Assembly (NCBI GenBank): GCA_937926175.1
Contig: CALANV010000043.1
Span: 62,001 to 126,000, forward strand
Direction: 5' to 3'
Length of the DNA: 64,000 nt
DNA from: an uncultured Rhodospirillales bacterium
GTDB lineage: Bacteria > Pseudomonadota > Alphaproteobacteria > CACIAM-22H2
This document shows positions 44,498 through 52,476 of this stretch, in pieces; within the stretch, counting starts at the first letter, position 1; each line of letters opens with the position of its first letter. The notes beneath the pieces are model-generated. The model was given only the letters and a program-made list of their open reading frames with translations. It was not told the DNA's origin and made no database searches. The position numbers and the translations under genes were made by a program.

Positions 44498-45124
44498 TCA
44501 AGCCAGAGCAGACATGCCGTCGTCGGCCCCGGTCGCGTCGACGCCGAGGAGCGTGACGGCGTTCGCGTCATCCGGCACCGTTCCATCGGGACTGGCACCC
44601 GATGCGATGGCGGGACTCAAATCCGGCAGCGAGCCCGGGTCGATCGCACTGTTCGCGATGAGGTCGAAGCCGAAGCTCTCCGATGGGCCGGGCGAGCCGT
44701 CCGCTGCCAAGCTGCGGGTGACGACGCCGATCCGGGCGTAATCGAAGCTCAGGCTGTCGTTGCTCACGCCGTCGTCCGTTTCGCTTTCGTCATGCACGGC
44801 GGTGATGATCACCTCGCCGAACGTGAACTCCTGGACCGTCACCGGCGACTCGCCTTCGGTTACGGCCTCGATCCTGGCGCCGCGAAGAAGCGTGCCCGCC
44901 GCCGCACTTTGCAGGATCTTGGCGAATCCTTCGCCGAAAGTCAGATCCACCGTCACGGGCGAGAAATCGGGGCGGCCGGCCGACCCGGCGCCGCCGGGGC
45001 GCAGCACGGCACTGGTCGCCGTCACGTCGAACGCGTAGCCGTCGACGTCGAACCAGCCCTGATGCGCCCTTTCGGTCGAGCCGCCGTCGATCCCGTCGAG
45101 CAGAAGGAAGTATCTCATCACCAT
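44498..45124 (-). CDS. Hcp-family (type VI secretion tube-like) protein, orphan
   Basis: Hcp proteins form the hexameric tube of type VI secretion systems and serve as effectors' carriers. The 208-residue product begins MRYFLLLDGIDGGSTERAHQGWFDVDGYAFDV across the conserved Hcp start and continues VTVDLTFGEGFAKILQSAAAGTLLRGARIEAV and VTVQEFTFGEVIITAVH, the Hcp beta-barrel pattern. About 60 residues after the barrel are Asp/Ser/Pro-rich and unlike standard ~160-residue Hcp. The start ATG 45124 follows GGGAGG. No other T6SS gene is visible in the window. Confidence 0.82.
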   Translation of the reverse strand: MVMRYFLLLDGIDGGSTERAHQGWFDVDGYAFDVTATSAVLRPGGAGSAGRPDFSPVTVDLTFGEGFAKILQSAAAGTLLRGARIEAVTEGESPVTVQEFTFGEVIITAVHDESETDDGVSNDSLSFDYARIGVVTRSLAADGSPGPSESFGFDLIANSAIDPGSLPDLSPAIASGASPDGTVPDDANAVTLLGVDATGADDGMSALA

Positions 45125-45230
45125 CCGTGACCTCCCGTGAAGCAAGGGGCTTCGCCAGCCGGTCGTCCGGCCGGATTTCCGGGCGAAGCACACGGGCGAG
45201 GCTACGGCACGATCGCGCGCCGCCGGTATT

Positions 45231-45281
45231 GCGCAATGGAGCCGGCGCCGCGCAATGAAGAGGCAGGGCCGGCGCAATGGA
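45231..45281. repeat. three short GCGCAATG repeats
   Basis: GCGCAATGRA occurs at 45231, 45250 and 45272 in the space between the Hcp and LysE genes. The intervening GCCGG-containing segments are also similar, so this is a small decayed tandem duplication. Confidence 0.5.
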
Positions 45282-45302
45282 GCAGGCGGGCCGTCCGCGA
45301 TC

Positions 45303-45929
45303 TCAGACGCGATTGGCGGTCGTCAGCAGGCCGCCGATACCGACAAAGGTCGAGCCGGTGATGCGGTTGAACCAGCGGCCGTAACGGCCGAGCCAGGGCG
45401 CGATCTTCTGCGCCATGCCGGCGAGGACGAGTTCGTAGCAGAGCTCGATCGCCGCAAAGGTACCGCCCAGCACCGCGAACTGCAGCCAGTACGGCGCCCC
45501 CGGCACCATGAACTGCGGCAGGAAGGCCGCGAAGAAGATCAGCGCCTTCGGGTTCGACACCGCGACCAGGAAGCCCTGGACGAAGAGCCGCGCGGCACCG
45601 GCCTCGCGCGCGACGTCCGCATCGGCGCTCGTGCGCACCATCGGCGGCGGCGCGCGCCACAGACGGATGCCGAGATAGACGAGATAGGCGGCGCCGATCC
45701 ACTTCGCGACCGTGAAAGCGGTCTCGGACGCCGCGAGCAGCGCCCCCATGCCTGCGAGCGAAGCGGCGATCAGCACGAGAAAGCCGGAGACGCCGCCGAG
45801 CACGGTGAAGACGGTGCGCGCGAAACCGAAGCGCACGCCGTGCGTCAGCGACAACAGGCCGTTCGGGCCCGGCGTCAGCGAGAGGCCGATGGCCGCGACC
45901 AGATAGACGAGCCAGAGTTCGAACGTCAC
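45303..45929 (-). CDS. LysE/RhtB family amino-acid exporter
   Basis: The 208-residue integral membrane protein has about six helices and the family signature LSLTPGPNGLLSLTHGVRFG near residue 17, followed by FLVLIAASLAGMGALL, AKWIGAAYLVYLGIRLWR, and FVQGFLVAVSNPKALIFFAAFLPQF. Such proteins export basic, branched or homoserine-type amino acids; the substrate is not defined here. It is transcribed alone on the minus strand between the Hcp and RlpA genes. Confidence 0.92.
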   Translation of the reverse strand: MTFELWLVYLVAAIGLSLTPGPNGLLSLTHGVRFGFARTVFTVLGGVSGFLVLIAASLAGMGALLAASETAFTVAKWIGAAYLVYLGIRLWRAPPPMVRTSADADVAREAGAARLFVQGFLVAVSNPKALIFFAAFLPQFMVPGAPYWLQFAVLGGTFAAIELCYELVLAGMAQKIAPWLGRYGRWFNRITGSTFVGIGGLLTTANRV

Positions 45930-46048
45930 GTGGATGATCCCCGCCGTTGCCGTCCGCTTTGTACCCGGCGAACCGGACGGCGCTCAACCGCCGCGAGCGG
46001 GCGGCGATTCCGCGCAGCGCATCATGTCATGTGCCGTGATGTTTCGTG

Positions 46049-46717
46049 TCAGCGCGTGCGGCCGCCCGCCGCGGCGACGTCCATCGTGGGGCCGGCGGCG
46101 ACGGGCGCGAGACGGCGGCGCAGCATCGCTTCCTTGAGGGCGCGGCTCTCCTCGGGGAGGATCTCGACGCGCACGCGGGCGGTGCCCTTCTGCTCGAACC
46201 CCAGGATCTGCGCGGCCCGGCGCGAGACGTCGATGATGCGGCCCTTGACGAAGGGGCCCCGGTCGTTGACGCGCAGCACGACGGAGCGGCCGTTCTCGAG
46301 ATTCGTCACGCGCACGAGGCTCGGCATCTGCAAGGTCGGATGCGCGGCGGTGAGCGCGTTCATGTCGTAGATCTCGCCGTTCGCCGTCACGCGGCCGTGG
46401 AAGTCGATCCCGCGCGTCTCGCCACCGTAGTACGACGCGATCCCCGTCGCCTTGTAGGCGAAGTCCTCCTTCGGCCGGTACCACACGCCGTTGATGCGAT
46501 AGGGGGCGCCGACCTTGTAGACGGGCCGCGGCGGCGGCCGGATGCCCTCGCGCAGGGCGCGCGAAAGCTCGGCGACACCGCCGGCGGCGAGCACCAGCAC
46601 CATGCCGATCAGGGCGGCGCGGCGTTTCGCCTTGGTGGACCGTCGTCGGGACGTTCGCCGGAACCTGAACAGGCGGCGGATCCGCCTGAGGCCGGACGGG
46701 AACCCGGTCACTGCCAT
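46049..46717 (-). CDS. RlpA-like septal lytic transglycosylase (no SPOR domain)
   Basis: RlpA cleaves denuded peptidoglycan at the septum. The 222-residue product has a very basic N-terminal ~35 residues, one membrane segment at about 36-50 (ALIGMVLVLAAGGVAEL), and a double-psi barrel with GIASYYGGETRGIDFHGRVTANGEIYDMNALTAAHPTLQMP, and the catalytic Asp in VLRVNDRGPF. It lacks both a lipobox and the C-terminal SPOR domain seen in E. coli RlpA. It is therefore a short, inner-membrane-anchored version. It is divergent from the polyhistidine protein gene. Confidence 0.88.
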   Translation of the reverse strand: MAVTGFPSGLRRIRRLFRFRRTSRRRSTKAKRRAALIGMVLVLAAGGVAELSRALREGIRPPPRPVYKVGAPYRINGVWYRPKEDFAYKATGIASYYGGETRGIDFHGRVTANGEIYDMNALTAAHPTLQMPSLVRVTNLENGRSVVLRVNDRGPFVKGRIIDVSRRAAQILGFEQKGTARVRVEILPEESRALKEAMLRRRLAPVAAGPTMDVAAAGGRTR

Positions 46718-46747
46718 TTCGTCGGTTCAGCGTTCGTCGGTTCAGCG
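46718..46747. repeat. 15-bp tandem duplication
   Basis: TTCGTCGGTTCAGCG is repeated exactly twice (46718-46732, 46733-46747) directly upstream of the RlpA start codon. The rest of the 226-base divergent space to 46943 holds no gene. Confidence 0.7.
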
Positions 46748-46943
46748 TCTGCCGTCGTCGGGGCGACGGCCGTTCGATGCAGGCGGCCGCCCGCGGCGAC
46801 GCGCGGATGGAATCATACGTCGCCGCCCGCGGTCCTCAAGAATTCAGCCCGATCACAGAAATGACACAGCATCCATCGGTTGAACGAAGGAATAGGCGTT
46901 TCGCGCGCGCCGTTGTCCCGGCAAACAAGTTCCGGAGAAACGC

Positions 46944-47450
46944 ATGCCCGTTCGCTTTCGCGTTCCCTCTCTAGGCATACTCGCGACCGCCGCGCTCGCC
47001 GGCACTCTCGCGCTCACCGCCGCGCCATCGCCCGCCGCGGCCGGCGGCTGGCACAAGCGGCATCATCACCATCATCATCACCACCATCATCACCACCATC
47101 ATCACGGCCACCATCATTTCCATGGCCACGAACAGGTCATCGTCGTGCATCGGCCGCCGCCCAGGATCGTGGTCGTTCAGCAGCCGCCGCGCGTGATCGT
47201 CCGCGAGGTGGTGCCGGCGCCCGTCCATTACGCGCCGCCGCCCGCACCGGTCTACGTGCAGGGCCCTGCCTGTGCCGGACTCAGCAACGAGATCGTGGGG
47301 ATGATCGGCGGTGCCGCAGCCGGCGGACTTCTCGGCGCCCAGGTCGGCAAGGGCACGGGCAAGCTCGCGGCGACGGCCGGCGGCACGTTGGGCGGGGCGC
47401 TTCTCGGCGCGTCGTTCGGCCGTACCCTCGATCGCGCCAACGGCTGCTGA
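46944..47450 (+). CDS. secreted polyhistidine / glycine-zipper (17 kDa-antigen-like) protein
   Basis: The 168-residue product has a Sec signal peptide (cleavage after ...SPAAA about residue 33), then a run of 15 consecutive histidines and more His-Gly repeats to about residue 62. A Pro/Val-rich linker follows, with a C-terminal glycine-zipper domain (IVGMIGGAAAGGLLGAQVGKGTGKL and GGTLGGALLGASFG, split) of the Rickettsia 17 kDa-antigen type. The His tract is encoded by mixed CAT/CAC codons. It could bind Ni, Zn, Cu or heme at the cell envelope. GGAGAAACGC precedes the ATG. Confidence 0.82.
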   Translation: MPVRFRVPSLGILATAALAGTLALTAAPSPAAAGGWHKRHHHHHHHHHHHHHHHGHHHFHGHEQVIVVHRPPPRIVVVQQPPRVIVREVVPAPVHYAPPPAPVYVQGPACAGLSNEIVGMIGGAAAGGLLGAQVGKGTGKLAATAGGTLGGALLGASFGRTLDRANGC

Positions 47451-47820
47451 ACACCGGCCGCGACGCGTCGGCTCGATCCCGCCCTTCGTCCGAGACGCGC
47501 GTTCATAAATCCGTCGCCGTCATCGGCCGTCATCATCGAACCGGCCGGGCGAGGCAGGGCACGACGGCCGCCGAGCGCTTCGGCGCCGTCGAGTCGCGGA
47601 AACTTGGCGGGAACTGCAGCAGCGCCGACTAGCCAAAAAGAGGGAACCCGTCGTGCGTGCAGACTGCGCGGCGCCGTCGATCAAGCCGGCCGGCGGGCGC
47701 CGATACCGCGTCCGTCGTCTCCAAGTCCATTCGCGCCATCGTGCATGTAGCCGTTCACGACGCGAGTCGATAACATCCGCGCCCTCCGGCCACACACCAC
47801 GAACGATACGGCGCCGCTTC
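47451..47820. other. intergenic region before the HWE kinase
   Basis: The 370 bases hold no recognised gene. A GTG at 47653 preceded by AGAGGG opens the HWE-kinase frame 56 codons early, but that segment is Arg-rich with poor codon bias, so I treat it as leader. It remains an alternative start. Confidence 0.45.
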
Positions 47821-50325
47821 GTGTCCTTGCCCGACAATCTCGATGCCCGACGACTTCAGATCGCCCTCGATCTCGCGCGCATCGGGTTCTGGGAGCGCGA
47901 CCTACGGACCAACAAGACGGTCCGATCGCCCATCATCGACGAGATCTTTGGCTTCGAGCCCGGCGAGGTCGGCGACGATGCCGCCCCATTCCTCGCGCGC
48001 GTGCATCCGGACGATCGTTGGGTGATCGAGGCGCGCATGCGCGAAGGCATCGCGAAGGATGCGCCCTACTTCAAGGAGTTCCGCATCCGGCACACGGACG
48101 GGACGTGGCGCTGGATCGCGGCGCGCGGCGAAGTGTTCAAGGATGCCGACGGCCGCCCCGAGCGGGTCGTCAGCATCCTCCAGGACATCACGGAGCGGAA
48201 GCGGGCCGAAGAGGACCTACGCGCCAGCCAGGCCAAGCTTCAGATCGCCATCGATGCGACGGATCTCGGGCTCTGGCATCACGACCTCGTCACCGGCGCG
48301 CTGGACTGGTCGGAACGGCTGAAGGCGCTGTACGGGTTGAGCGCGGATGCGCCCGTGAGCTTCGATACGTTCGTCGCGAGCCTTCATCCGGCGGATCGTA
48401 CGCGCGTTCTCGCCCAGTATCAGGCGGCGCGGCATTCGCGCGATGGCCGGTTCCGGTTCGAGCACCGGATCGTGACGGCGAGCGGCGAGGTGCGCTGGGT
48501 GCAGAGTTCGGGGCAGGTGATCTTCGAGCGCGAGCGTCGCGCGGTGCGCGCGATCGGCTCGGTGCTGGACATCACGGCCCGCATGCAGCTCGAGACCGAG
48601 CTGCGCGCCCGGACGGTCGGCCTCGAGGAACTGACCGATGCGCTCGGGGCCGCGTGCGCCATCATTCGCGACCTCGACGGAACGATCCGCTTCTGGAGCC
48701 GCGGCGTCGAAGCGCTCTATGGCTGGACGGCCGCGGAGGCGGTCGGAAAGGACGCCCATCAGCTTCTGGAAACGCGATTTCCCAAGGACCGCGCCGAGAT
48801 CGAGGCCGCCCTGCTCAGGGACGGTGCCTGGCAGGGGGAGCTGCAGGGCGTGGCGCGGGACGGACGGATGATTTCCGTCATCGGTCACTGGACGTTGCGT
48901 CGCGACGGCACAGGGCGACCGACGGCGGTGGTCGAGGTGCACAACGACATCACCGCGCTCCGCACGGTCGAGACGCGCCTCGCCCTGTCGCAGGAAGCGG
49001 CGGGGATCGGGATATGGGACTGGGACATCGTCCGGAATACGGAAACCTGGTCGCCGACGTTGTTCCGCCTCTACGGGACCGCGCCAACAACCGATCCGGT
49101 GCCGCACAAGCGGTGGATCGATTTCATCCATGCCGACGACCGGGTGGATGTCGCCGAATGCCTGGTGCGTGCGCTCGAGGGCGCGCCTTACGACAAGGAG
49201 TTCAGAATCGTCCGGCCCGACGGCGAGGTCCGCTGGATCGCCATGCGCGGCCGGATCGAACGGGCCGAGGACGGCCGGCCATTGCGGATGATCGGCCTCA
49301 ACTTCGACGTTACCGAGCGCAAACGCGCGGAAGAGGCGGTGCGTTCGAGCGAGCGGCGGCTCAAGCTCGCGCTCGATGCGGCGCGGCTCGGTACCTACGA
49401 ACGCGACCTTTCCACGAACACGGGCCAATTCTCGCCGCGCGGCAGCGAGCTGCACGGACTGCCGCCGGGGCAGGAAGTCTACACGGAGAAGAGCTGGCTG
49501 CAGACGATTCACCCCGACGATCGGCCGATCGTGGAGGAAAGACTCGCCCATGCGCTGGCGGGTTTGGGGCCGTACGACATCGAGTATCGCGCCGTCTGGC
49601 CGGACGGCCAGGTGCGCTGGCTCGCGGCGCGGGGCGAGGTCTGCTTCGATGCCGACGGCACGCCGCTTCGCGTCGCCGGCGTCGTGCAGGACATCAGTGC
49701 GCAAAAGCAGACCGAGGACCGGCTGAAGCTGCTCGCGGCCGAGGTCGATCATCGCGCCAAGAATCTGCTCGCGATCGTCCAGGTCATGCTGCGCCAGACG
49801 CGCGCGGCAACGGTGAAGGAATACGCGGCCCAGGCCCAGGGGCGTGTGACCGCGCTCGCGCGCGCACACGCGTTGCTGTCGCAGGCGCGCTGGGAAGGGG
49901 CCGATCTGCATCGCCTCGTCGAGGAGGAGCTGGCGGCCTTCCGCGACGGCATGCAGCGGGTCAGGGTCGAGGGACCGGTCGTGATGCTGCCGCCGCGCGC
50001 GGCGCAGTCCTTCGCGCTGGCGCTGCACGAGCTCGGCACCAACGCAGTAAAGTACGGCGCGCTGTCCGTGCCCCGAGGACGCGTCGACCTCGCGTGGTCG
50101 GTTCACGAATCGGCCTTGCGGGTGATCTGGCGCGAACGCGACGGTCCCGCCGTGATGGCGTCGTCGCGCCGTGGCTTCGGGACGAACGTCATCGAACAGA
50201 GCATCCGTCAGCAGCTCGACGGCGACGTGGCGTTCGACTGGCGGCCGGAAGGATTGCAATGCACCTTGACCGTGCCGGCGACCTACTTCCGCCGCGGTGC
50301 CGTCGACAGCCGTAACGAAGCCTGA
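47821..50325 (+). CDS. HWE-family sensor histidine kinase with five PAS domains
   Basis: HWE kinases autophosphorylate on histidine and often feed the alphaproteobacterial general stress response or light and stress signalling. The ~834-residue soluble product has five PAS/PAC units ending near residues 121, 250, 375, 496 and 623 (for example GEVFKDADGRPERVVSILQD and the later DVTERKRAEE). A kinase core follows: H box AEVDHRAKNLLAIVQVMLRQ (His about 642), N box LALHELGTNAVKYGALS, and the diagnostic W-x-E block RVIWRERDGP. No membrane segment is seen. No response-regulator gene is adjacent. The start is uncertain (GTG 47821 or 47653). Confidence 0.93.
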   Translation: MSLPDNLDARRLQIALDLARIGFWERDLRTNKTVRSPIIDEIFGFEPGEVGDDAAPFLARVHPDDRWVIEARMREGIAKDAPYFKEFRIRHTDGTWRWIAARGEVFKDADGRPERVVSILQDITERKRAEEDLRASQAKLQIAIDATDLGLWHHDLVTGALDWSERLKALYGLSADAPVSFDTFVASLHPADRTRVLAQYQAARHSRDGRFRFEHRIVTASGEVRWVQSSGQVIFERERRAVRAIGSVLDITARMQLETELRARTVGLEELTDALGAACAIIRDLDGTIRFWSRGVEALYGWTAAEAVGKDAHQLLETRFPKDRAEIEAALLRDGAWQGELQGVARDGRMISVIGHWTLRRDGTGRPTAVVEVHNDITALRTVETRLALSQEAAGIGIWDWDIVRNTETWSPTLFRLYGTAPTTDPVPHKRWIDFIHADDRVDVAECLVRALEGAPYDKEFRIVRPDGEVRWIAMRGRIERAEDGRPLRMIGLNFDVTERKRAEEAVRSSERRLKLALDAARLGTYERDLSTNTGQFSPRGSELHGLPPGQEVYTEKSWLQTIHPDDRPIVEERLAHALAGLGPYDIEYRAVWPDGQVRWLAARGEVCFDADGTPLRVAGVVQDISAQKQTEDRLKLLAAEVDHRAKNLLAIVQVMLRQTRAATVKEYAAQAQGRVTALARAHALLSQARWEGADLHRLVEEELAAFRDGMQRVRVEGPVVMLPPRAAQSFALALHELGTNAVKYGALSVPRGRVDLAWSVHESALRVIWRERDGPAVMASSRRGFGTNVIEQSIRQQLDGDVAFDWRPEGLQCTLTVPATYFRRGAVDSRNEA

Positions 50326-50500
50326 TCGGAGTACGGAGGCGTTGCCCTGACGTCCACGCGTTGGTCGGCGAAGCCAGCGCGGGAATCCCCATTCCGGAAT
50401 CGTGGCCGAACTCGATCCATCGCGCCGTCGTTGAAATCCCTGCGTTTCCGACGACGGCCGGCGCAGCGCCGGCGTGTGACGGCTGCGAGGAGGTCGAACG

Positions 50501-50683
50501 ATGACGGAGGGCGGCGAAGGTTTCTTTCTGGTGCTCTGGCTGATCGCCGGTTTCGTGGTGCTGGGCGCGGCGCTCGCCTATTTCTCGTGGCGCAACCGCG
50601 TGGAGCAGCGCCGCAAATCGCCGGCTGAGCGGGCGCGGGAAGACGAGCAGCGGCGCGCGGCGATCCGGAACGAATACCGATAG
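50501..50683 (+). CDS. small single-pass membrane protein
   Basis: A 60-residue product with one membrane helix (about 8-28, FFLVLWLIAGFVVLGAALAYF) and a highly charged cytosolic tail (RRKSPAERAREDEQRRAA). AGGAGG lies 8 bases before the ATG. It stands alone between the HWE kinase and HMG-CoA lyase genes. Function is unknown. Confidence 0.6.
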   Translation: MTEGGEGFFLVLWLIAGFVVLGAALAYFSWRNRVEQRRKSPAERAREDEQRRAAIRNEYR

Positions 50684-50823
50684 AACCACGATACGACCAC
50701 GTCGGCGTCCGCTGCCGGACGAAGTCTGGTGTGCGGCCGTGTCTAGTGCGTCCTCCTTGCACCTGCGTGCGCATGCATCGCGGCATTCGGTCCGGATCCG
50801 GACTGAAGCCCCGATGACGCGCG

Positions 50824-51735
50824 TCAGGTGTCCTCGATCTTGGCGGCGCGCGCCCGCGACACGCGTCCGGCAGGCGGGCGGCCGAGCACCCTGGAGATGA
50901 ACAGCGCGGCGCGAACGACGCCGTCGAGATCGACGCCGGTGTGCACGCCGAGGCCATCGAGCATGTAGAGAACATCCTCGGTGGCGACGTTGCCGCTTGC
51001 ACCCGGCGCGTAGGGACAGCCGCCGAGCCCCGCCGTCGACGCATCGACGACCGTGATGCCCAGCTCCATACAGGCGAGGATGTTGGGGAGCGCCTGTCCG
51101 TAGGTGTCGTGGAAATGCACGGCGAGCGCCGTGATGGGGACGCGCTGCGCCACCGCGGCGACGAGCGCCTGGGCCTGCCGTGCCGTGCCGACGCCGATTG
51201 TGTCGCCGAGCGAAATCTCGTCGCAGCCCATGTCGTGCAGCGTCGCCGCGAGCGCGGCGACCCGTTCGGGCGCCACGGTCCCCTCGTACGGACAGCCGAG
51301 GACGCAGGAAATGTAGCCGCGGACCCGGATTCCCTCGGCCCGTGCCCGCGCGACCACCGGGCGGAACCGCTCGATGCTTTCGGCAATCGAGCAGTTCGTG
51401 TTGCGCTGGGAGAAGGTCTCCGAGGCGGCGGTGAACACCGCGACCTCGCGCAGGCCCGCCGCGATCGCCTGCTCGAGACCCTTGAGGTTCGGAACGAGCG
51501 CCGAATACGAGGCATGCCGTCGCGCTTCGACCGCGGCGGCCACGGCCGCGGAGTCCGCCATCTGCGGCACCCATTTCGGCGACACGAAGCTTCCGATCTC
51601 GATCGAGGTGAGCCCCGCCGCGGCAAGCCGGCGGATGAACTCGATCTTGGTTTCCGTCGGAACGGACCCGGGCTCGTTTTGAAGCCCGTCGCGCGGGCCG
51701 ACCTCGACGATGCGAACGGCGCTCGGCAGATTCAT
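50824..51735 (-). CDS. mvaB: hydroxymethylglutaryl-CoA lyase
   Basis: HMG-CoA lyase cleaves HMG-CoA to acetyl-CoA and acetoacetate. The 303-residue TIM-barrel product has VEVGPRDGLQNE (catalytic Arg and metal-binding Asp), SFVSPKWVPQMAD, HFHDTYGQALPN with metal-binding histidines, and the active-site loop GLGGCPYAPGASGNVATEDV with the catalytic Cys. ATG 51735 follows GGGAGG. It is divergent from an XRE-cupin regulator, TRAP importer and degradative HMG-CoA reductase. Together these make a mevalonate-to-acetoacetate route. Leucine catabolism is the alternative role, but no leucine genes are near. Confidence 0.95.
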   Translation of the reverse strand: MNLPSAVRIVEVGPRDGLQNEPGSVPTETKIEFIRRLAAAGLTSIEIGSFVSPKWVPQMADSAAVAAAVEARRHASYSALVPNLKGLEQAIAAGLREVAVFTAASETFSQRNTNCSIAESIERFRPVVARARAEGIRVRGYISCVLGCPYEGTVAPERVAALAATLHDMGCDEISLGDTIGVGTARQAQALVAAVAQRVPITALAVHFHDTYGQALPNILACMELGITVVDASTAGLGGCPYAPGASGNVATEDVLYMLDGLGVHTGVDLDGVVRAALFISRVLGRPPAGRVSRARAAKIEDT

Positions 51736-51814
51736 CCATCCTCCCGGGGCTTCTCGACCGTCACGGCGCATGCCGCGGCATGCGTTTCCGACGGTGGTTG
51801 ACTCAGAGGTTTAT

Positions 51815-51836
51815 TTACAGGAAACTTACAGGAAAC
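51815..51836. promoter_or_regulatory. tandem 11-bp operator-like repeat before the XRE-cupin regulator
   Basis: TTACAGGAAAC occurs twice head to tail (51815-51825, 51826-51836), 6 bases before the regulator's ATG and within the 107-base space divergent from the HMG-CoA lyase gene. It is a strong candidate binding site for autoregulation and control of both units. Confidence 0.55.
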
Positions 51837-51842
51837 AGAACC

Positions 51843-52460
51843 ATGGAAACGCTCGGCTCCCGCCTCCGTACGCTTCGCCATCTCCGCGGCCTCAGCATCG
51901 ACGTCGCCGCGCGCCAGCTTTCGCTGTCGAAAGGTTATCTTTCGAAGGTCGAGAACGACCGCGCCGTTCCGTCGATCGCCTGCCTGACGCGGATGGCCGA
52001 GGTGTATCGCACGTCCATCGCCGCCATGCTGGGCGAGGGGGGCGATGAGAGCCGCTTTTCGATCGTCCGGGCGAACGAGCGCCGCTTCATCAACCGCGAC
52101 GGAACGGAGCTCGGCTACCGCTTCGCCGCCATCAACGACCGCAAACCCGACCGCCGCGCCCACGCCTTCGTATTGACTCTGCCGTGGACCGACAGCCGGA
52201 GGCTTTTCTATCAGCACCCCGGTGAGGAGCTGTTCCTCGTCCTCAAGGGGCGTATCCGTTTTCACTACGGCGGCGCGGAATACCTCCTGGAGGAGGGCGA
52301 CTGCGTCTATTTCGACTCGAGCGTCAAGCATCGCGGCGAGGCCGCCGACCGCAAGGGGGCGCAGGCGCTCTCCGTCATCATACCAGGGCCGTCGCGGACC
52401 GGCCGTTCGTCGTCCGCAACCAAACCGAAATCGTCTGCAACCAAACGGAAATCGTCGTAA
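51843..52460 (+). CDS. XRE-family transcriptional regulator with C-terminal cupin domain
   Basis: The 205-residue product has an N-terminal XRE helix-turn-helix (LGSRLRTLRHLRGLSIDVAA, then LSLSKGYLSKVENDRAVPSIACL) and a cupin sensor domain (HPGEELFLVLKGRIRFHYGG, EEGDCVYFDSSVKHRGE). This class senses small-molecule ligands of the operon it controls. The last ~15 residues are a duplicated Ser-Ala-Thr-Lys-rich tail encoded by a 21-base tandem repeat (52416-52457). It leads the TRAP and HMG-CoA reductase operon and is divergent from HMG-CoA lyase, so mevalonate or a derivative is its probable ligand. Confidence 0.9.
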   Translation: METLGSRLRTLRHLRGLSIDVAARQLSLSKGYLSKVENDRAVPSIACLTRMAEVYRTSIAAMLGEGGDESRFSIVRANERRFINRDGTELGYRFAAINDRKPDRRAHAFVLTLPWTDSRRLFYQHPGEELFLVLKGRIRFHYGGAEYLLEEGDCVYFDSSVKHRGEAADRKGAQALSVIIPGPSRTGRSSSATKPKSSATKRKSS

Positions 52461-52476
52461 CGGTGGAGGACTTGCC

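Noticed and set aside
47653..47820. N-terminal 56-codon extension of the HWE kinase from GTG 47653
   Set aside because: Despite an AGAGGG upstream, the segment is Arg-rich, with codon use unlike the rest of the gene, and precedes a typical PAS start. Kept only as an alternative start.
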